From contig NZ_CP035042.1 of assembly GCF_009834345.1 (NCBI RefSeq), positions 2,790,001-2,854,000 of the forward strand: DNA of 64,000 bases. Reading direction: 5' to 3'. The notes beneath the pieces are model-generated. The model did not search any database. It saw only the letters and a program-made list of their open reading frames with translations, and was not told where the DNA came from. The DNA is from Billgrantia tianxiuensis. Its GTDB lineage: Bacteria > Pseudomonadota > Gammaproteobacteria > Pseudomonadales > Halomonadaceae. A program made the position numbers and the translations under genes. The first letter of the stretch is position 1, and every line of letters starts with the position of its first letter. Below are positions 49,301-58,672 of the stretch, piece after piece.

Positions 49301-49568
49301 CGTGTTCTATCTCGGCGAAAATCATTTCGGCACCCTTACCGCCTATGTACCCGGCAGCGCCTCGGACAACTTCCGCTTCACCTCGGCGCTGCCGGTTCAG
49401 GTGCTCAAGGGCATGGAGCCGATCTTGCGTCCCTATTTATCAACGGACGGCGGCGCCTGCCGCCCCGCTCCGAGCGGTGAGTACCACTTCGCCGAGGACG
49501 AAGTCGATCATTCCCCCGATGCCTCGGGCGAGGATCCTGCCGTGTCGTCCGGCCTGGCCCTGCGCTAG
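46347..49568 (+). CDS. Class A penicillin-binding protein of an unusual large type
   Basis: The 1,073-residue protein has a cytoplasmic N-terminus, one membrane anchor (about 48-70), a GT51 glycosyltransferase and a transpeptidase. The GT51 part has catalytic Glu200 in LLFIENRQLLD and GGSTLATQLEKY at 241-252. The transpeptidase motifs are SxxK = STAK (531-534), SxN = SLN (637-639) and KTG (956-958). All catalytic motifs are present, so it should polymerise and crosslink peptidoglycan in the periplasm. The SxN-KTG spacing is about 319 residues, against about 126 in E. coli PBP1b, so there is an insertion of roughly 190 residues in the transpeptidase domain. It ends 20 bp from the converging RND gene. 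Confidence 0.85.
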   Translation: MGARGSSSRRNSSTVAWLGPGESLERRSPLVQEPALAPAPQAPPSHRYLYLGLGILLFLFGVTLATLLVAEAKTSHFQAQELSRYAATLRYSVEPGRSQQIQFPSHGPFDQRLGYTLLPEFESRLLVRGYEVTEQARFSPALLDYTRRGFFPPYAEKTQGGLLIEECRGDTLYHFRYPGRQYPSFDSIPPLVLDVLLFIENRQLLDESTPYANPAVDWPRFTKAALSQVGRALDLPGQAAGGSTLATQLEKYRHSPQGLTYSPREKLRQMVSASVRSYRHGPQTMTARQDVALDYLNTVPLSAAPGYGEVHGIGDGLWAWFGTDFDTFNRRLAIGFDAVDERTEQGLALRQVVALMIAQRRPSWYLTGGRRALEDLTDSYLRLLRQEGVVPDTLAQAALEQRLTFRDYTETPFSLRVEADKAIQVARQRLGGMLGMSLYDLDRLDLSARTTLDASLQREVTRYLHRLADPEFAGEVGLLGDRLLSPDRTQDVRYSFTLFERSEEGFMVRVQTDNTDQPFDINEGSKLELGSTAKLRVLATYLEVIAELHARHAGSSREALRAIETDRQDVLSRWVLDRLIESPELRLDELLHMAMERRYSASPGEAFFTGGGRHTFNNFRREDNGRNPTLAEAMRESLNLPFIRLMRDLVRYSTHRNEPRSQLLEDDGDPRRLEYLRRFADSEGRTYLQRFWRKYRHMENDQRLVTFLEGLNVSAPRLAAVHRYLFPEASRDNFAAFLTTWLPDTTRLNEREIDTLYERYAPGNYSLTDQGYIAKVHPLELWLLGYLLDYPDASFGEAASASADERQEVYQWLFRTRHRSARDVRIRTMLEVEAFSDIHERWQRLGYPFDHLVPSLATAIGSSGDRPAALAELMGIILNDGVRQPTLRIDELHFAANTPYETRFLPAGGRAQRVMAPEVAAVLRETLSQVVEGGTARRLQGSFTLEDGSPLVLGGKTGTGNNRIETVGRGGQVISSRARNRTATFVFYLGENHFGTLTAYVPGSASDNFRFTSALPVQVLKGMEPILRPYLSTDGGACRPAPSGEYHFAEDEVDHSPDASGEDPAVSSGLALR

Positions 49569-49588
49569 CCCTGGCGCCGTTTTCTACA

Positions 49589-52500
49589 CTAGTCCTGGCG
49601 TTGGCTCTCATGTCCGGGGATGGCGAAGAGCAGCGAGTAGAACACCGGCACTGCGATCAGCGTGAGCAACGAGGCGAAGGCCAACCCACCCATGATCGTC
49701 ACGGCCATGCTGTTGAAGAAAGCGTCGAACAATAGCGGCAGCATGCCCAGGATGGTGGTGCCGGCAGCCAGCGTTACCGGACGCAGACGGCTGGTGCTGG
49801 CATCCAACAGCGCGCTCAGACGCTCCTTGCCGGTCTTGATCTGAGCATCGATCTCGTCGACCAGCACGATGGCGTTCTTCATCAACATGCCTGAAAGGCT
49901 GAGCATGCCCAGCAGCGCGGTAAATGAAAACGGCAACCCGGTGAGCAACAGGCCGATCACCACACCACAGATCGACATGGGCACCACCAGCCAGATGATC
50001 AAGGGTTGGCGCAGCTTGCCGAACAGCAGGATCGAGACCACCAGCATGGCAACGAAGCTCAACGGCAACTGTCGGGCGAGGGACTCCTGGGCATCGCTGG
50101 AGTTTTCGTATTCGCCTCCCCAGGTGAGCGCATAGCCGGGCGGAAGCGTCATGTCCTCGATGGCCCCGCGTACGGTCGAGAAGGCCGCATTGGCGGTGTA
50201 TCCCTCGGCAGGATCGGCCTGAACCGTCAAGGTCCGTACCCGATTGCGCCGATGGATCAGCGCCTCCTGGCTTTCGGTCGCAAAGCCATCCACGATCTGG
50301 GCGATGGGGATGAAGCGCTGCTCGGCGCTGCTCCATACCATGCGATCGGCCAGCCGCGAGACATTCCGCCGCTCGTTTTCCGGCGGGCGGGCAATGATGG
50401 GGATCAAGCTGTCGCCTTCGCGGTAGGTCCCTGCCCGAACTCCCGATGAGGCGAACTGCAAGGTCTGAGCCAGTTCGTCGCGGCTCACGCCGGCGATCCG
50501 CGCCCGCTCCTCGTTGAACTGCGGCGCCACGACGGTTTCCTGCTCACGCCAATCCTGACGAATGTCGATCAGCGCAGGATTGCCACGCATGATTTCCTTG
50601 GCCTCATCCGCCAGGCGGCGAAGTACGACCGGGTCGCTGCCGTGAAAACGCGCCTCGATCTGAGCGCCGGTGCCGGGGCCGAACTGAATACGCTGGGTAC
50701 GTACCCGGGCTTCGGGAAAAAACGCCTGTAGTTCGGCATAAACTTCGCTATCGAGTTCGGCAATGCGCTCGAGACTCTCCGCCCGCACGATGAACTGGGC
50801 GTAGGCGGGATCGGGCTGCTCCGGGGCATAGGTCAGCATGAAACGCGTCGCCCCGCGACCGATGAAGGTCGACACCGCCTCGACGCCGGCCTTGTCCAGC
50901 AGATAAGTCTCGATACGCTCTGCATCGCGCCGGGTGGCGCGGATGTCGCTACCCCGGGGCAACTCGTAGTTGACGTAGAACATCGGTGTGTTCGAGTCGG
51001 GAAAGAACGACTGCGAAACGAAGGTGAATCCCCAGGCACAGGCTGCCGTCACTCCCACCAACAGGGTCACGGTCAGCACACGCAGGCGCAGCGCCAGCGA
51101 CAGGAAGTGGGCGTAGAGGCGATAGATCAGCCCACCATGCGGATCCTTGTCGCTGCCAAGCTGTGCGTTACGAAACAGGTAGTAGCCGAACAGCGGCGTG
51201 ACGGTGACGGCCAGCGCCCAGCTCAGCAGTAGCGAGACCGCTATGACTGCGAACAGAGAGAACAGGAACTCGCCGGTCACGTCATCCGACAGGCCGATAC
51301 CCGAGAAAGCCAGGATACCGATGACCGTGGCACCAAGCAGCGGTATCTGGGTACGGCCGGCGGCTTCGCTGGCAGCCTCCTTGACCGCCTTGCCACGCTG
51401 CATGTTGATCAACATGCCTTCGGCCACCACGATGGCATTGTCTACCAGCATGCCCATGGCAATGATCAGGGCGCCGAGCGAAACCCGCTCCATCTCGATA
51501 TCGAACACCCACATGAAGAACAGCGTGCCGAGAACCGTGAGCAGCAGCGTTGCGCCAACCACCATGCCGACCCGCCAGCCCATGAACAGACACAGTACGC
51601 CGATGACGATGGACACCGACATGGCTAGGTTGAGCAGAAAATCGTTGATTGCTTCGTCTACGACGCGATGTTGCTCGTAGATGGGTTGCAGCTCGACGCC
51701 AAGCGGTATGCGCCCTTCCAGTGCCTGGAGGTGTCGCTCCACGGCTTCGCCCACCTCGACGATATTGGCTTCGGCCACACCGGCCACGGCCAGGGTGAAA
51801 GCGGGCTCGCCATTGTGCCGAATCAAATGGCCAGGCACCTCGACGGCTTGACGCGTTACCGTGGCGATATCGACCAGTGAGATCTGCTCGGTGGTACCGG
51901 GACGGCCGATACGAATCGATTCGATATTGGCCACACTGTCGACCCCGGCGCGCACGACGATGCGTACATGATCGTCACCGATGCGCATCGAGCCGGCATC
52001 GGCAACCTGATTCTCGGTCTGGATGGTATTGATCACATGATCGACGGGAATTCCGAGGGTGGTGAGCCGCTCGTTGGGAATCTCGATATAGATCGCCTCT
52101 TCTCGCTCACCGGCCGTGGCGACCCGTGCCACATTGGGCACCGTGAGGATCTCCCGTTGCAGGAAGCGCGACACATCGCGAATTTCACTCTCGCTGTAGC
52201 CAGGTGCCGTCACGGCGTAAAAGATGCCGTAGACCTCGCCGAAATCGTCATTGACCTGCGAGGGCGAGGCACCTTCGGGCAATGCCGCCTGGGTATCGTT
52301 GATCTTGCGCCTGAGTTCGTCCCAGATCTGCGGTAGCTGGTGGCTGCGGTAGGTGGAAGCCACCTCGACCTCGATCTCCGAGCGCCCAGGCATGGAGAGC
52401 GACTCGATCACGTCGATCTGCTGCAGCTCCTGGATGGCCATTTCCAGGCGCTCGGTCACCTCCTCCTCCACTTCCTGGGCGGTCGCGCCGGGGTAAGGCG

Positions 52501-52645
52501 TGTTGATGATGGCATTGGGTATGGTGAACGAGGGGTCCTCGAGCTTGCCGAGGTTATTGAAGCCCCAAATGCCACCGACCAGGCAGATGACGACGATGAG
52601 CCAGGTGACGACCGGCCGTTCGATGGACGACTTGGCGATATCCAT
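49589..52645 (-). CDS. RND efflux transporter permease (HAE1/AcrB family)
   Basis: The 1,018-residue inner-membrane pump has twelve predicted helices: one at 10-30, a bundle at about 335-540 and a second bundle at about 850-1010. Two large periplasmic loops lie between. The proton-relay helix with two adjacent acids in AcrB is here GALIIAMGMLVDNAIVVAEG, with one Asp visible. It should expel drugs or metabolites using proton flow. It follows the adaptor gene by 14 bp. No outer-membrane partner is encoded beside it, so it may use a TolC elsewhere. Confidence 0.93.
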   Translation of the reverse strand: MDIAKSSIERPVVTWLIVVICLVGGIWGFNNLGKLEDPSFTIPNAIINTPYPGATAQEVEEEVTERLEMAIQELQQIDVIESLSMPGRSEIEVEVASTYRSHQLPQIWDELRRKINDTQAALPEGASPSQVNDDFGEVYGIFYAVTAPGYSESEIRDVSRFLQREILTVPNVARVATAGEREEAIYIEIPNERLTTLGIPVDHVINTIQTENQVADAGSMRIGDDHVRIVVRAGVDSVANIESIRIGRPGTTEQISLVDIATVTRQAVEVPGHLIRHNGEPAFTLAVAGVAEANIVEVGEAVERHLQALEGRIPLGVELQPIYEQHRVVDEAINDFLLNLAMSVSIVIGVLCLFMGWRVGMVVGATLLLTVLGTLFFMWVFDIEMERVSLGALIIAMGMLVDNAIVVAEGMLINMQRGKAVKEAASEAAGRTQIPLLGATVIGILAFSGIGLSDDVTGEFLFSLFAVIAVSLLLSWALAVTVTPLFGYYLFRNAQLGSDKDPHGGLIYRLYAHFLSLALRLRVLTVTLLVGVTAACAWGFTFVSQSFFPDSNTPMFYVNYELPRGSDIRATRRDAERIETYLLDKAGVEAVSTFIGRGATRFMLTYAPEQPDPAYAQFIVRAESLERIAELDSEVYAELQAFFPEARVRTQRIQFGPGTGAQIEARFHGSDPVVLRRLADEAKEIMRGNPALIDIRQDWREQETVVAPQFNEERARIAGVSRDELAQTLQFASSGVRAGTYREGDSLIPIIARPPENERRNVSRLADRMVWSSAEQRFIPIAQIVDGFATESQEALIHRRNRVRTLTVQADPAEGYTANAAFSTVRGAIEDMTLPPGYALTWGGEYENSSDAQESLARQLPLSFVAMLVVSILLFGKLRQPLIIWLVVPMSICGVVIGLLLTGLPFSFTALLGMLSLSGMLMKNAIVLVDEIDAQIKTGKERLSALLDASTSRLRPVTLAAGTTILGMLPLLFDAFFNSMAVTIMGGLAFASLLTLIAVPVFYSLLFAIPGHESQRQD

Positions 52646-52659
52646 ATCCTGCTCCCGGG

Positions 52660-53715
52660 CTAAAGAGTCGCTTCCATGGGACGCACCCGCGCATTCTCAT
52701 GCAGCAGGTGAGCGCCGGCGGCGACGATGCTCTCCCCCGCTTGCAGGCCAGCCAGAACCGGCACTGACTCGCCCTGTATCGCGCCGACCAGTACCCTGCG
52801 CGGCTCTACCCGCTGGTCGTCGGCATGATACACCCAAACCCGAAAGCCGCCTTCGCTGTCCTTGTCGAGCGCCGTGAGCGGGATACTCAGCGCTCCATGG
52901 TCGATGGCATCGATCAGCGAGACGGCTACTGACACCGTCATGCCCGGCAACGCCCCGACCTCGGCAGGCTCGGTGATAGCGAAATCCACCTCGTAGGTTT
53001 GCGCCACCACATCGGGTTCGGTGACGTGTTCGCGGTATTCGAGCGGAAAGCGCTCGCCGGGCACGGCGAGCAGTTCGGCCTCGACCTGGAAGCGCTCGGG
53101 GTCGCTGACATGACGCACCAGGGTTTCGGGCACGTTGATCTTGACTCGCAGCTCGGTCACGTCCTGCACACGCACGATGGCCGTATTGGGCTGCACATTG
53201 CTATGGTTCTCGACCAGCCGCCGTGTCACCAGCGCATCGAAGGGTGCCTCGATGGTGGTATAGGAGAGATCCTGTCGGGCGCTGTCGCGTTGAACTTCGG
53301 CAAGCTCGTAGCGGGTGCGTACCTCGTCGAATGCCGACTGGGAAATGGAGTTGTTATCAAGCAGGTGCCGGGTACGCTCCATCTCGCGCCTGGCCAACTG
53401 ATATTCGGCTTCGGCGCGCCGCACGGCCAGCTCGTAATCGGCCGGATCCAGCCGGGCAACCGTTTCGCCCTGCTCGATTACTTCCCCCTGGCGCGGCGGC
53501 ATCTCGGTCAATTGCCCACCTACGCGAAACGACAAGTCGACCGTACGCACGGCCTCCACGCGACCGACGAAGCGGCGGCTTGGCACGAGGCTGCGCTCGC
53601 CCACCTCGACGAGCTTTACCACCCGGACAGAAGACTCTTCCTCATCGACTTGCTCCCGGTCGCAACCGGCCAGAGCCAGGACGAGGAGCGCCATGAGCGT
53701 TACAGCTCGCTTCAT
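52660..53715 (-). CDS. RND efflux periplasmic adaptor (lipoprotein)
   Basis: I use the ATG at 53715, preceded by an AGGGAGG ribosome site. The 351-residue protein begins with a lipoprotein signal (MALLVLALAGC; lipid-bearing Cys in LAGC). It continues with the split lipoyl domain (VEAVRTVDLSFRVGGQL; APFDALVTRRLVENHSNVQ), a coiled-coil hairpin and the beta-barrel and membrane-proximal domains. It links the permease to an outer-membrane channel. It is the first gene of the pair. Confidence 0.93.
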   Translation of the reverse strand: MKRAVTLMALLVLALAGCDREQVDEEESSVRVVKLVEVGERSLVPSRRFVGRVEAVRTVDLSFRVGGQLTEMPPRQGEVIEQGETVARLDPADYELAVRRAEAEYQLARREMERTRHLLDNNSISQSAFDEVRTRYELAEVQRDSARQDLSYTTIEAPFDALVTRRLVENHSNVQPNTAIVRVQDVTELRVKINVPETLVRHVSDPERFQVEAELLAVPGERFPLEYREHVTEPDVVAQTYEVDFAITEPAEVGALPGMTVSVAVSLIDAIDHGALSIPLTALDKDSEGGFRVWVYHADDQRVEPRRVLVGAIQGESVPVLAGLQAGESIVAAGAHLLHENARVRPMEATL

Positions 53716-53877
53716 CGACCGACCTCCCTGTGAAATCACGCGTCAGCGGCAGGCAGTGGCAGGCAGAGACTGCCTGAACGACTAACCATAGACCATACAA
53801 CGGCGTAGGTAAGCCGCACCTGACCTGCGTCATTGATTCAAGCATACGTTTGAAATTCGATTCTTGTCGAACCGAGA

Positions 53878-53915
53878 AAACGAAGGGGCCCGGTGGTTCA
53901 CACCGGGCCCCTTCA
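53878..53915 (-). terminator. Terminator of the small lipoprotein gene
   Basis: AAGGGGCCCGGTG (53883-53895) pairs with CACCGGGCCCCTT over 13 bp. On the minus strand it is followed by CGTTTTC. It lies 22 bp after the stop. Confidence 0.85.
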
Positions 53916-53936
53916 GGGAAACATCCGTGATATCGA

Positions 53937-54212
53937 TTACTGGCAGGGCACGACCTTGCGCAGTGTGTCCTTGGCCCAGAGCACCTGACCGTCCGGTGTC
54001 TTGCCATGCTCGTTCCAACGCTCGGTGATCTCCATGCAGAAGGAGCCGGCGTTTTCGGTGCGTACGTCGGGGTTGGAAGGACGCTCGCCACCGATACGCA
54101 GCAGATCGGGATTCTCGGTGGTATAGCGGGGAGCAATGGTGGAGTTGCTGGCGCAGCCGGCAATCAGGGCGGCGGCTACCAGTACAGCGGGCAAACAGCG
54201 GCGCAGAGGCAT
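53937..54212 (-). CDS. Small predicted lipoprotein of unknown function
   Basis: The 91-residue protein begins MPLRRCLPAVLVAAALIAGC, ending in a lipobox (IAGC), so it is lipid-anchored. The mature part has two further Cys (SFCMEIT, VVPCQ at the end) that could form a disulfide. The ATG at 54212 is preferred to the GTG at 54218. It lies alone with its own terminator. The function is unknown. Confidence 0.72.
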   Translation of the reverse strand: MPLRRCLPAVLVAAALIAGCASNSTIAPRYTTENPDLLRIGGERPSNPDVRTENAGSFCMEITERWNEHGKTPDGQVLWAKDTLRKVVPCQ

Positions 54213-54506
54213 GTTCACAAACCCTCGAAAGTGTCGATATCGCTCCGGCAGGCATTGCCGGTAGCGCTAGATATCACCGCTCGGCGAGTGGCGTCAATCA
54301 CTTTTTCGAACACTGTTCACTCCCGGCAGTAAGCGCGTGGACGCCTTTTCATTGCCGCTCTGCCGAGGCATTGGCTGCAAGCCATCGCCCAGCGGAACAG
54401 CCTGGTTGCATGAGCCACGCTAACGTATGAGATTGGCAACTCGTACTGACTGGCCGACGACGCTACGCTGAAGGCATCAGGCACAGTCAGGATGTGATCA
54501 ACTTTC

Positions 54507-55664
54507 ATGGCCGAAGCAAGACCGGATCGGGAATACGCACCTCAGCCCAGTGTGTTCGAGCGCTGGGCCGCTCGCTACTTGCAGCGCCACAATCGTCACC
54601 AAGCTATTCCGCGACGGGCTCGGGACGACCAGCAGCTCGATGCCATCCGGCGCACCCTGCACCGCAGCGTGGCGTGGTCCATGCTCGCCGGCATCCTCTC
54701 GGGCGGAGCCATTGGCGCCATGGAGTGGTACATGCGCGAGGGTTTGCTCGACGGTATGCAGGGAATGAGCCTGAGGGAGCAACTTCCCTATTGGACGGGC
54801 TTCTTCGTTGTCGCCGGTGTGATCAGCGCAGTGGAGATCGCCTTTCTCTACTGGAACGCACTGCGCGGTGTGGGCACCATCAGTCGCCAGGCCGGCGCGC
54901 CCCTCCACGCCAGCCCGAAGGCACGCTTGGTACTGCTGGGCTTGACCCGCGTGGCACTCGAATTTCCGAGCCCGCGGCATCGCATCTACGGCATCGATCC
55001 CTATGCCCAAATGAGCCGCTGGAAACTCTCTGTCATGGCAGTCATGTACCGCATGAAGGTGGGCGTCAGCAGTTTCCTGCTGCGCGTATTGCTGCGCCGC
55101 GTACTGGGGCGGGTTGCACTGCGCGGTTTGCTGCCGCTGGTCATGGGCCCGCTTTATGCCGCTTGGAATGCCATCATCACCTGGCGAATCCTGAACAAGG
55201 CCAGGGAGCAGGCACTGGGCCCCTTCGCCATCGAGGCTCAGATGGAATCGCTCGAGCGCGACCCACTTAGCGAACGGGCACGCCAAGTCGTACTGCATTC
55301 TTTTGGCGCACTGATCATGGCCAATCAGGACATCCATCCCAATCACGTTTACCTTCTCCTGCGCCTGTTCGAGACCTTTGGGATTCAGGAGCACAGCATC
55401 GAAGTCGACTGGCCCCAGCAACGCTTCGCCCTCAGCCGCCTGGAGCGGCAAGAAAAACATCGTGTACTCGACTTGCTGATCACTGCCACCGTGATCGTCG
55501 GAAGATGCCGGAGCAAACGCAAACGCTTCCTCGAGGAACTCTTCGAAGCCTGCGACATGGCTTACCCGGCCGAGAAAATCCGTCGATGGCGGCGGCAATT
55601 CATGAATGGGCAGCGTATCGGCCAACGCGGTAGTCACTCGACATCGGCGCAGGCATACGCTTGA
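54507..55664 (+). CDS. Conserved membrane protein of unknown function
   Basis: The 385-residue protein has a basic N-terminus, two clear membrane helices (about 53-75 and 93-118) and a third hydrophobic stretch near 195-220 (LLRRVLGRVALRGLLPLV). A soluble helical C-terminus begins near 250 and may be TerB-like (VLHSFGALIMANQDIHPNH, LLLRLFETFGI), a weak resemblance. The frame is clean. It converges with the DNA polymerase II gene; a 19-bp tandem duplication lies between the two stops. I cannot assign a function. Confidence 0.8.
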   Translation: MAEARPDREYAPQPSVFERWAARYLQRHNRHQAIPRRARDDQQLDAIRRTLHRSVAWSMLAGILSGGAIGAMEWYMREGLLDGMQGMSLREQLPYWTGFFVVAGVISAVEIAFLYWNALRGVGTISRQAGAPLHASPKARLVLLGLTRVALEFPSPRHRIYGIDPYAQMSRWKLSVMAVMYRMKVGVSSFLLRVLLRRVLGRVALRGLLPLVMGPLYAAWNAIITWRILNKAREQALGPFAIEAQMESLERDPLSERARQVVLHSFGALIMANQDIHPNHVYLLLRLFETFGIQEHSIEVDWPQQRFALSRLERQEKHRVLDLLITATVIVGRCRSKRKRFLEELFEACDMAYPAEKIRRWRRQFMNGQRIGQRGSHSTSAQAYA

Positions 55665-55697
55665 GGCAGAAGGTCTCTCTTGAGGCAGATGGTCTCT
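55660..55697. repeat. 19-bp tandem duplication between converging genes
   Basis: CTTGAGGCAGAAGGTCTCT is followed at once by the same unit with one change (A to T). The first unit contains the stop codon of the upstream plus-strand gene. Confidence 0.85.
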
Positions 55698-58084
55698 TTA
55701 GAACAGCCCAAGCTGCCTATCGACCAAACTGGCGAAATCATCTCCCAGGAAGGGCAGAATGGCATCGGCCACCGGCTGCAGCTGCCGCGCAAGGTAATGT
55801 TGATAGTCGATGGCAGAGCGACGTGCCTCGAGCGGCTCGGGACCGGCCACGGTAATGACATAGCGGATCCAGCCGCCATGCTGGTACTGCCGTGGGCGTC
55901 CCAGTCGGTCGTTGAGTTCGTCGGCCATGCGCGCGGCACGCACATGGGGCGGTACGTTGCGGCGGTACTCGTCGAGCCGGCGGCGCAGCCGCTTGTGGTA
56001 AACCAGTTGCTCGTCGAATTCGCCGGCCAGGGTGCGATTGACGTAGTCACGCACGTAATCCCGGTAGGCCTCGCCGACGAATACGCGGCGATAGAGCTCC
56101 TGCTGGAAGATCTTGGCCAGCGGCGACCAGTCGGCACGCACCGTTTCCAGGCCCTTGAACACGACATGTTCAACGCCCTTCTCGTTGCGAACCAGCCCCG
56201 CGTAGCGCTTCTTGCTGCCCTCCTCGGCACCGCGAATGGTCGGCATCAGGAAGCGCCGGAAATGGGTTTCGAACTGCAGTTCCAGCGCACTCGTCAGGCC
56301 AAGCTCACCATCGAGGTGCTGTGCCCACCAGCGGTTGACCCGCTCCGCCAGGTGCCGACCGATGGCAAGAGCTTCATCCTCTTCATGGGCGCTCCCCAGC
56401 CAGACGAAGGTGGAATCGGTGTCGCCATAGATCACGGTAAAGCCCTCGGCCTCGATCAGCTCACGGGTACGCCGCATGATTTCATGGCCGCGCAGCGTGA
56501 TCGACGAGGCCAGTCGCGGGTCGAAGAAGCGGCAGCCACGCGAGCCGAGAACACCGTAGAACGAGTTCATGATGATCTTGAGCGCCTGGGAGAGCGGTCC
56601 ATTGCCTTCGCGTTTGGCGGCCTCGCGCCCCTGCCACACCCGCTCCACCATGTCGGGTAGCGCGTGCCGGGTACGCGAGAAGCGTGCGCCGCGAAAGCCC
56701 GGTACCGTCTGAACCTCGGGCTCGCTCAGGCCCGCCACCAGGCCGACCGGATCGACCAGGAACGTGCGGATGATGGAGGGATAGAGACTCTTGAAATCGA
56801 GCACCAGCACTGAGTCGTAGAGTCCCGGCCGGGAATCCATGACGAAGCCGCCCGGGCTATCCTCCCCGCCGCGCCCTTGCGCAAGGCTCGGCGCCACGAA
56901 CCCCAGTCGGTGCATGCGCGGCAGATAGAGGTGCGAGAAGGCCGCGACTGAGCCGCCGCTGCGGTCAGCCGGCAGCCCGGTGACGCTGGCACGCTCGAGC
57001 AGGAAATCGATGAGCTCAGTCTTGGCAAAAATCCGTGTGACCAGTTCACAGTCCTTGAGGTTGTAGCGTGCCAGGGCCGGCTTGTCCTCGGCGAACATGC
57101 GCTCGATCTCGTCCATGCGCTGGTAAGGATTGTCGATGGCCTTGCCCTCGCCCAGCAGCTCCTGGGCGACGTGCTCGAGGCTGAACGAGGCAAAGCGCCA
57201 GGTAGCCTGGCGCAGGGCTTCGATACCGTCGATGATCAGCCGCCCGCCGCCGAGGCAAAGAAGTGGTTGGGGTTGCTGCCATGGGCGCGCCACCCTAGCG
57301 GCTCGCCACCCCGCCCCAGGCGCAGAGGCACTTCCAACTGCTCGGCATGACGCTGCAACAGGCGCAGGTCGAACTGCACCAGGTTCCAACCGATGATCGC
57401 ATCGGGATCGTGCCGGGCGAACCAGGCGTTGAGTCGCTCCAACAGCGCACGCCGACTGTCACAGTATTCGAGCGCGAAATCGGGCGAGCCCTCGATCTCG
57501 CCATCCTCGCCATTCCCGCCGGCGGGCGAGCCCAGCATGAACACCTGGCGTTGCTCGCCACACGCAATCGCAATGGAGTAGAGATCGCCCTGCGCGCTGG
57601 TCTCGATATCCAGCGAGGCCAGCCTGAGCCGGGGGCGATATCCCTCCTCAGGGCGGAGCTGCACATCATGTAGGGAGCCGTCATCGGCTTGCCGTCCGGT
57701 AAATGATACCGGCGCGGTAATGAAGCGCTCCATGAGGTAGCGCTCCGGCGGGCGCACGTCGGCCTCGAGGACTTCGATACCGGACTCCTCCAGGCGTCGA
57801 GCCAGCTGCTGCAGCTGGCGATATTGCGTGCAATAGAGCCCCACTACCGGCCGCTGACGGAAATCGCGCAGGGCCAGGGGTTTGAGTTCAACGCCCGGCT
57901 CGCCCTGAAGGATGCGCTGTGCGCGCCGACGCTGCTCGGCGGCCAGAAAAGCCACCACTGGCTGTGGTGGCAGGCGCAGGTAGCGTGGACCTCCTTCGGT
58001 CGCCAACCAGAACCCGACCTCGCAACCTGCGGGGGTGTCCCGCCAGTGCCGTGTCAGCACGAACCCCTGCTCTTCCACCGCCAT
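55698..58084 (-). CDS. polB: DNA polymerase II (family B), one apparent frameshift
   Basis: With one base restored near 57252 ([17 protein letters not shown]) the protein is 795 residues, against 783 in E. coli. The 3'-5' exonuclease motifs are seen: Exo I ASLDIETS, Exo [14 protein letters not shown], Exo [13 protein letters not shown]. The polymerase motifs are [28 protein letters not shown] and [10 protein letters not shown], with the KKRYAGL block. Pol II is a damage-inducible polymerase used in replication restart. All catalytic residues are present on both sides of the break, so I take it as a sequencing error in a GC-rich run. Confidence 0.92.
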
Positions 58085-58213
58085 CTCTCACCCTGCTGGA
58101 TCATAGGCCATGTTACTCAGTACCGGCTGGAATGTCGCCGTATGGCCAGTCACCAGCGCGAACGGACACCAGTCGGGGCTCGTGAGTTGCATTACGCACT
58201 GGCGCAAACGAAG

Positions 58214-58251
58214 CGACCGCCGGCCTTGCCTCTGTGCAAGGTCGGCGGTCG
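58214..58251 (-). terminator. Strong inverted repeat after the 58.3-59.9 kb operon
   Basis: CGACCGCCGGCCTTGC (58214-58229) pairs with GCAAGGTCGGCGGTCG (58236-58251) with one G-T mismatch, a 16-bp stem. The T tract on the minus strand is weak. It lies 17 bp after the stop at 58268. Confidence 0.65.
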
Positions 58252-58267
58252 AGGTGGCAGTGAAGGG

Positions 58268-58642
58268 TCACACGGGAGTGCCGAACACCCGGTAGATATC
58301 GCCGTCGTTCATGCTCTCGAAGAGAGCATTCTTCAGCTTGCGGGTGGCATAGACATGCTGTGCCTGGGTATTGGCCTCACCCACGCTGGGCGCCACCAGT
58401 ATCGCAGCCACGGTACTATTGCCGCTCACTCCATTGATCTGAACCTGAAGGTTAAGATCGCCATCACTGGTGTAACCCTGCACGTCGATACGTACGGTAC
58501 CTTGGCTAATGATGGTACCTGCCCCACGCCAGATCGCGGTATCGGTCAAGCTGTTGATGGCCGTGACCGCATCACCATGTTGGGTCTGGTTCATATTGCC
58601 GTAGGCGTTGCGCATCGGGCCCTGACGTTGTAGCTGTAACAT
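58268..58642 (-). CDS. 124-aa protein of unknown function, beta-rich
   Basis: I start at the ATG at 58642 because GGAG lies 6 bases upstream, inside the longer alternative start. The protein begins MLQLQRQGPMRNAYGNMNQT. Its middle is beta-rich (GTVRIDVQGYTSDGDLNLQV, STVAAILVA) and its end helical (RKLKNALFESMNDGDIYRVF). It has no signal peptide. It is 30 bp downstream of the 420-aa gene and clearly in the same operon. I do not recognise the family. Confidence 0.72.
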   Translation of the reverse strand: MLQLQRQGPMRNAYGNMNQTQHGDAVTAINSLTDTAIWRGAGTIISQGTVRIDVQGYTSDGDLNLQVQINGVSGNSTVAAILVAPSVGEANTQAQHVYATRKLKNALFESMNDGDIYRVFGTPV

Positions 58643-58648
58643 GGCCGT

Positions 58649-58652
58649 CTCC
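58649..58652 (-). promoter_or_regulatory. Ribosome binding site deciding the start of the 124-aa gene
   Basis: GGAG, six bases upstream of the ATG at 58642. The ATG at 58654 overlaps it and has no site of its own. Confidence 0.6.
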
Positions 58653-58672
58653 ATTGACTTGGCGAAGGGCTA

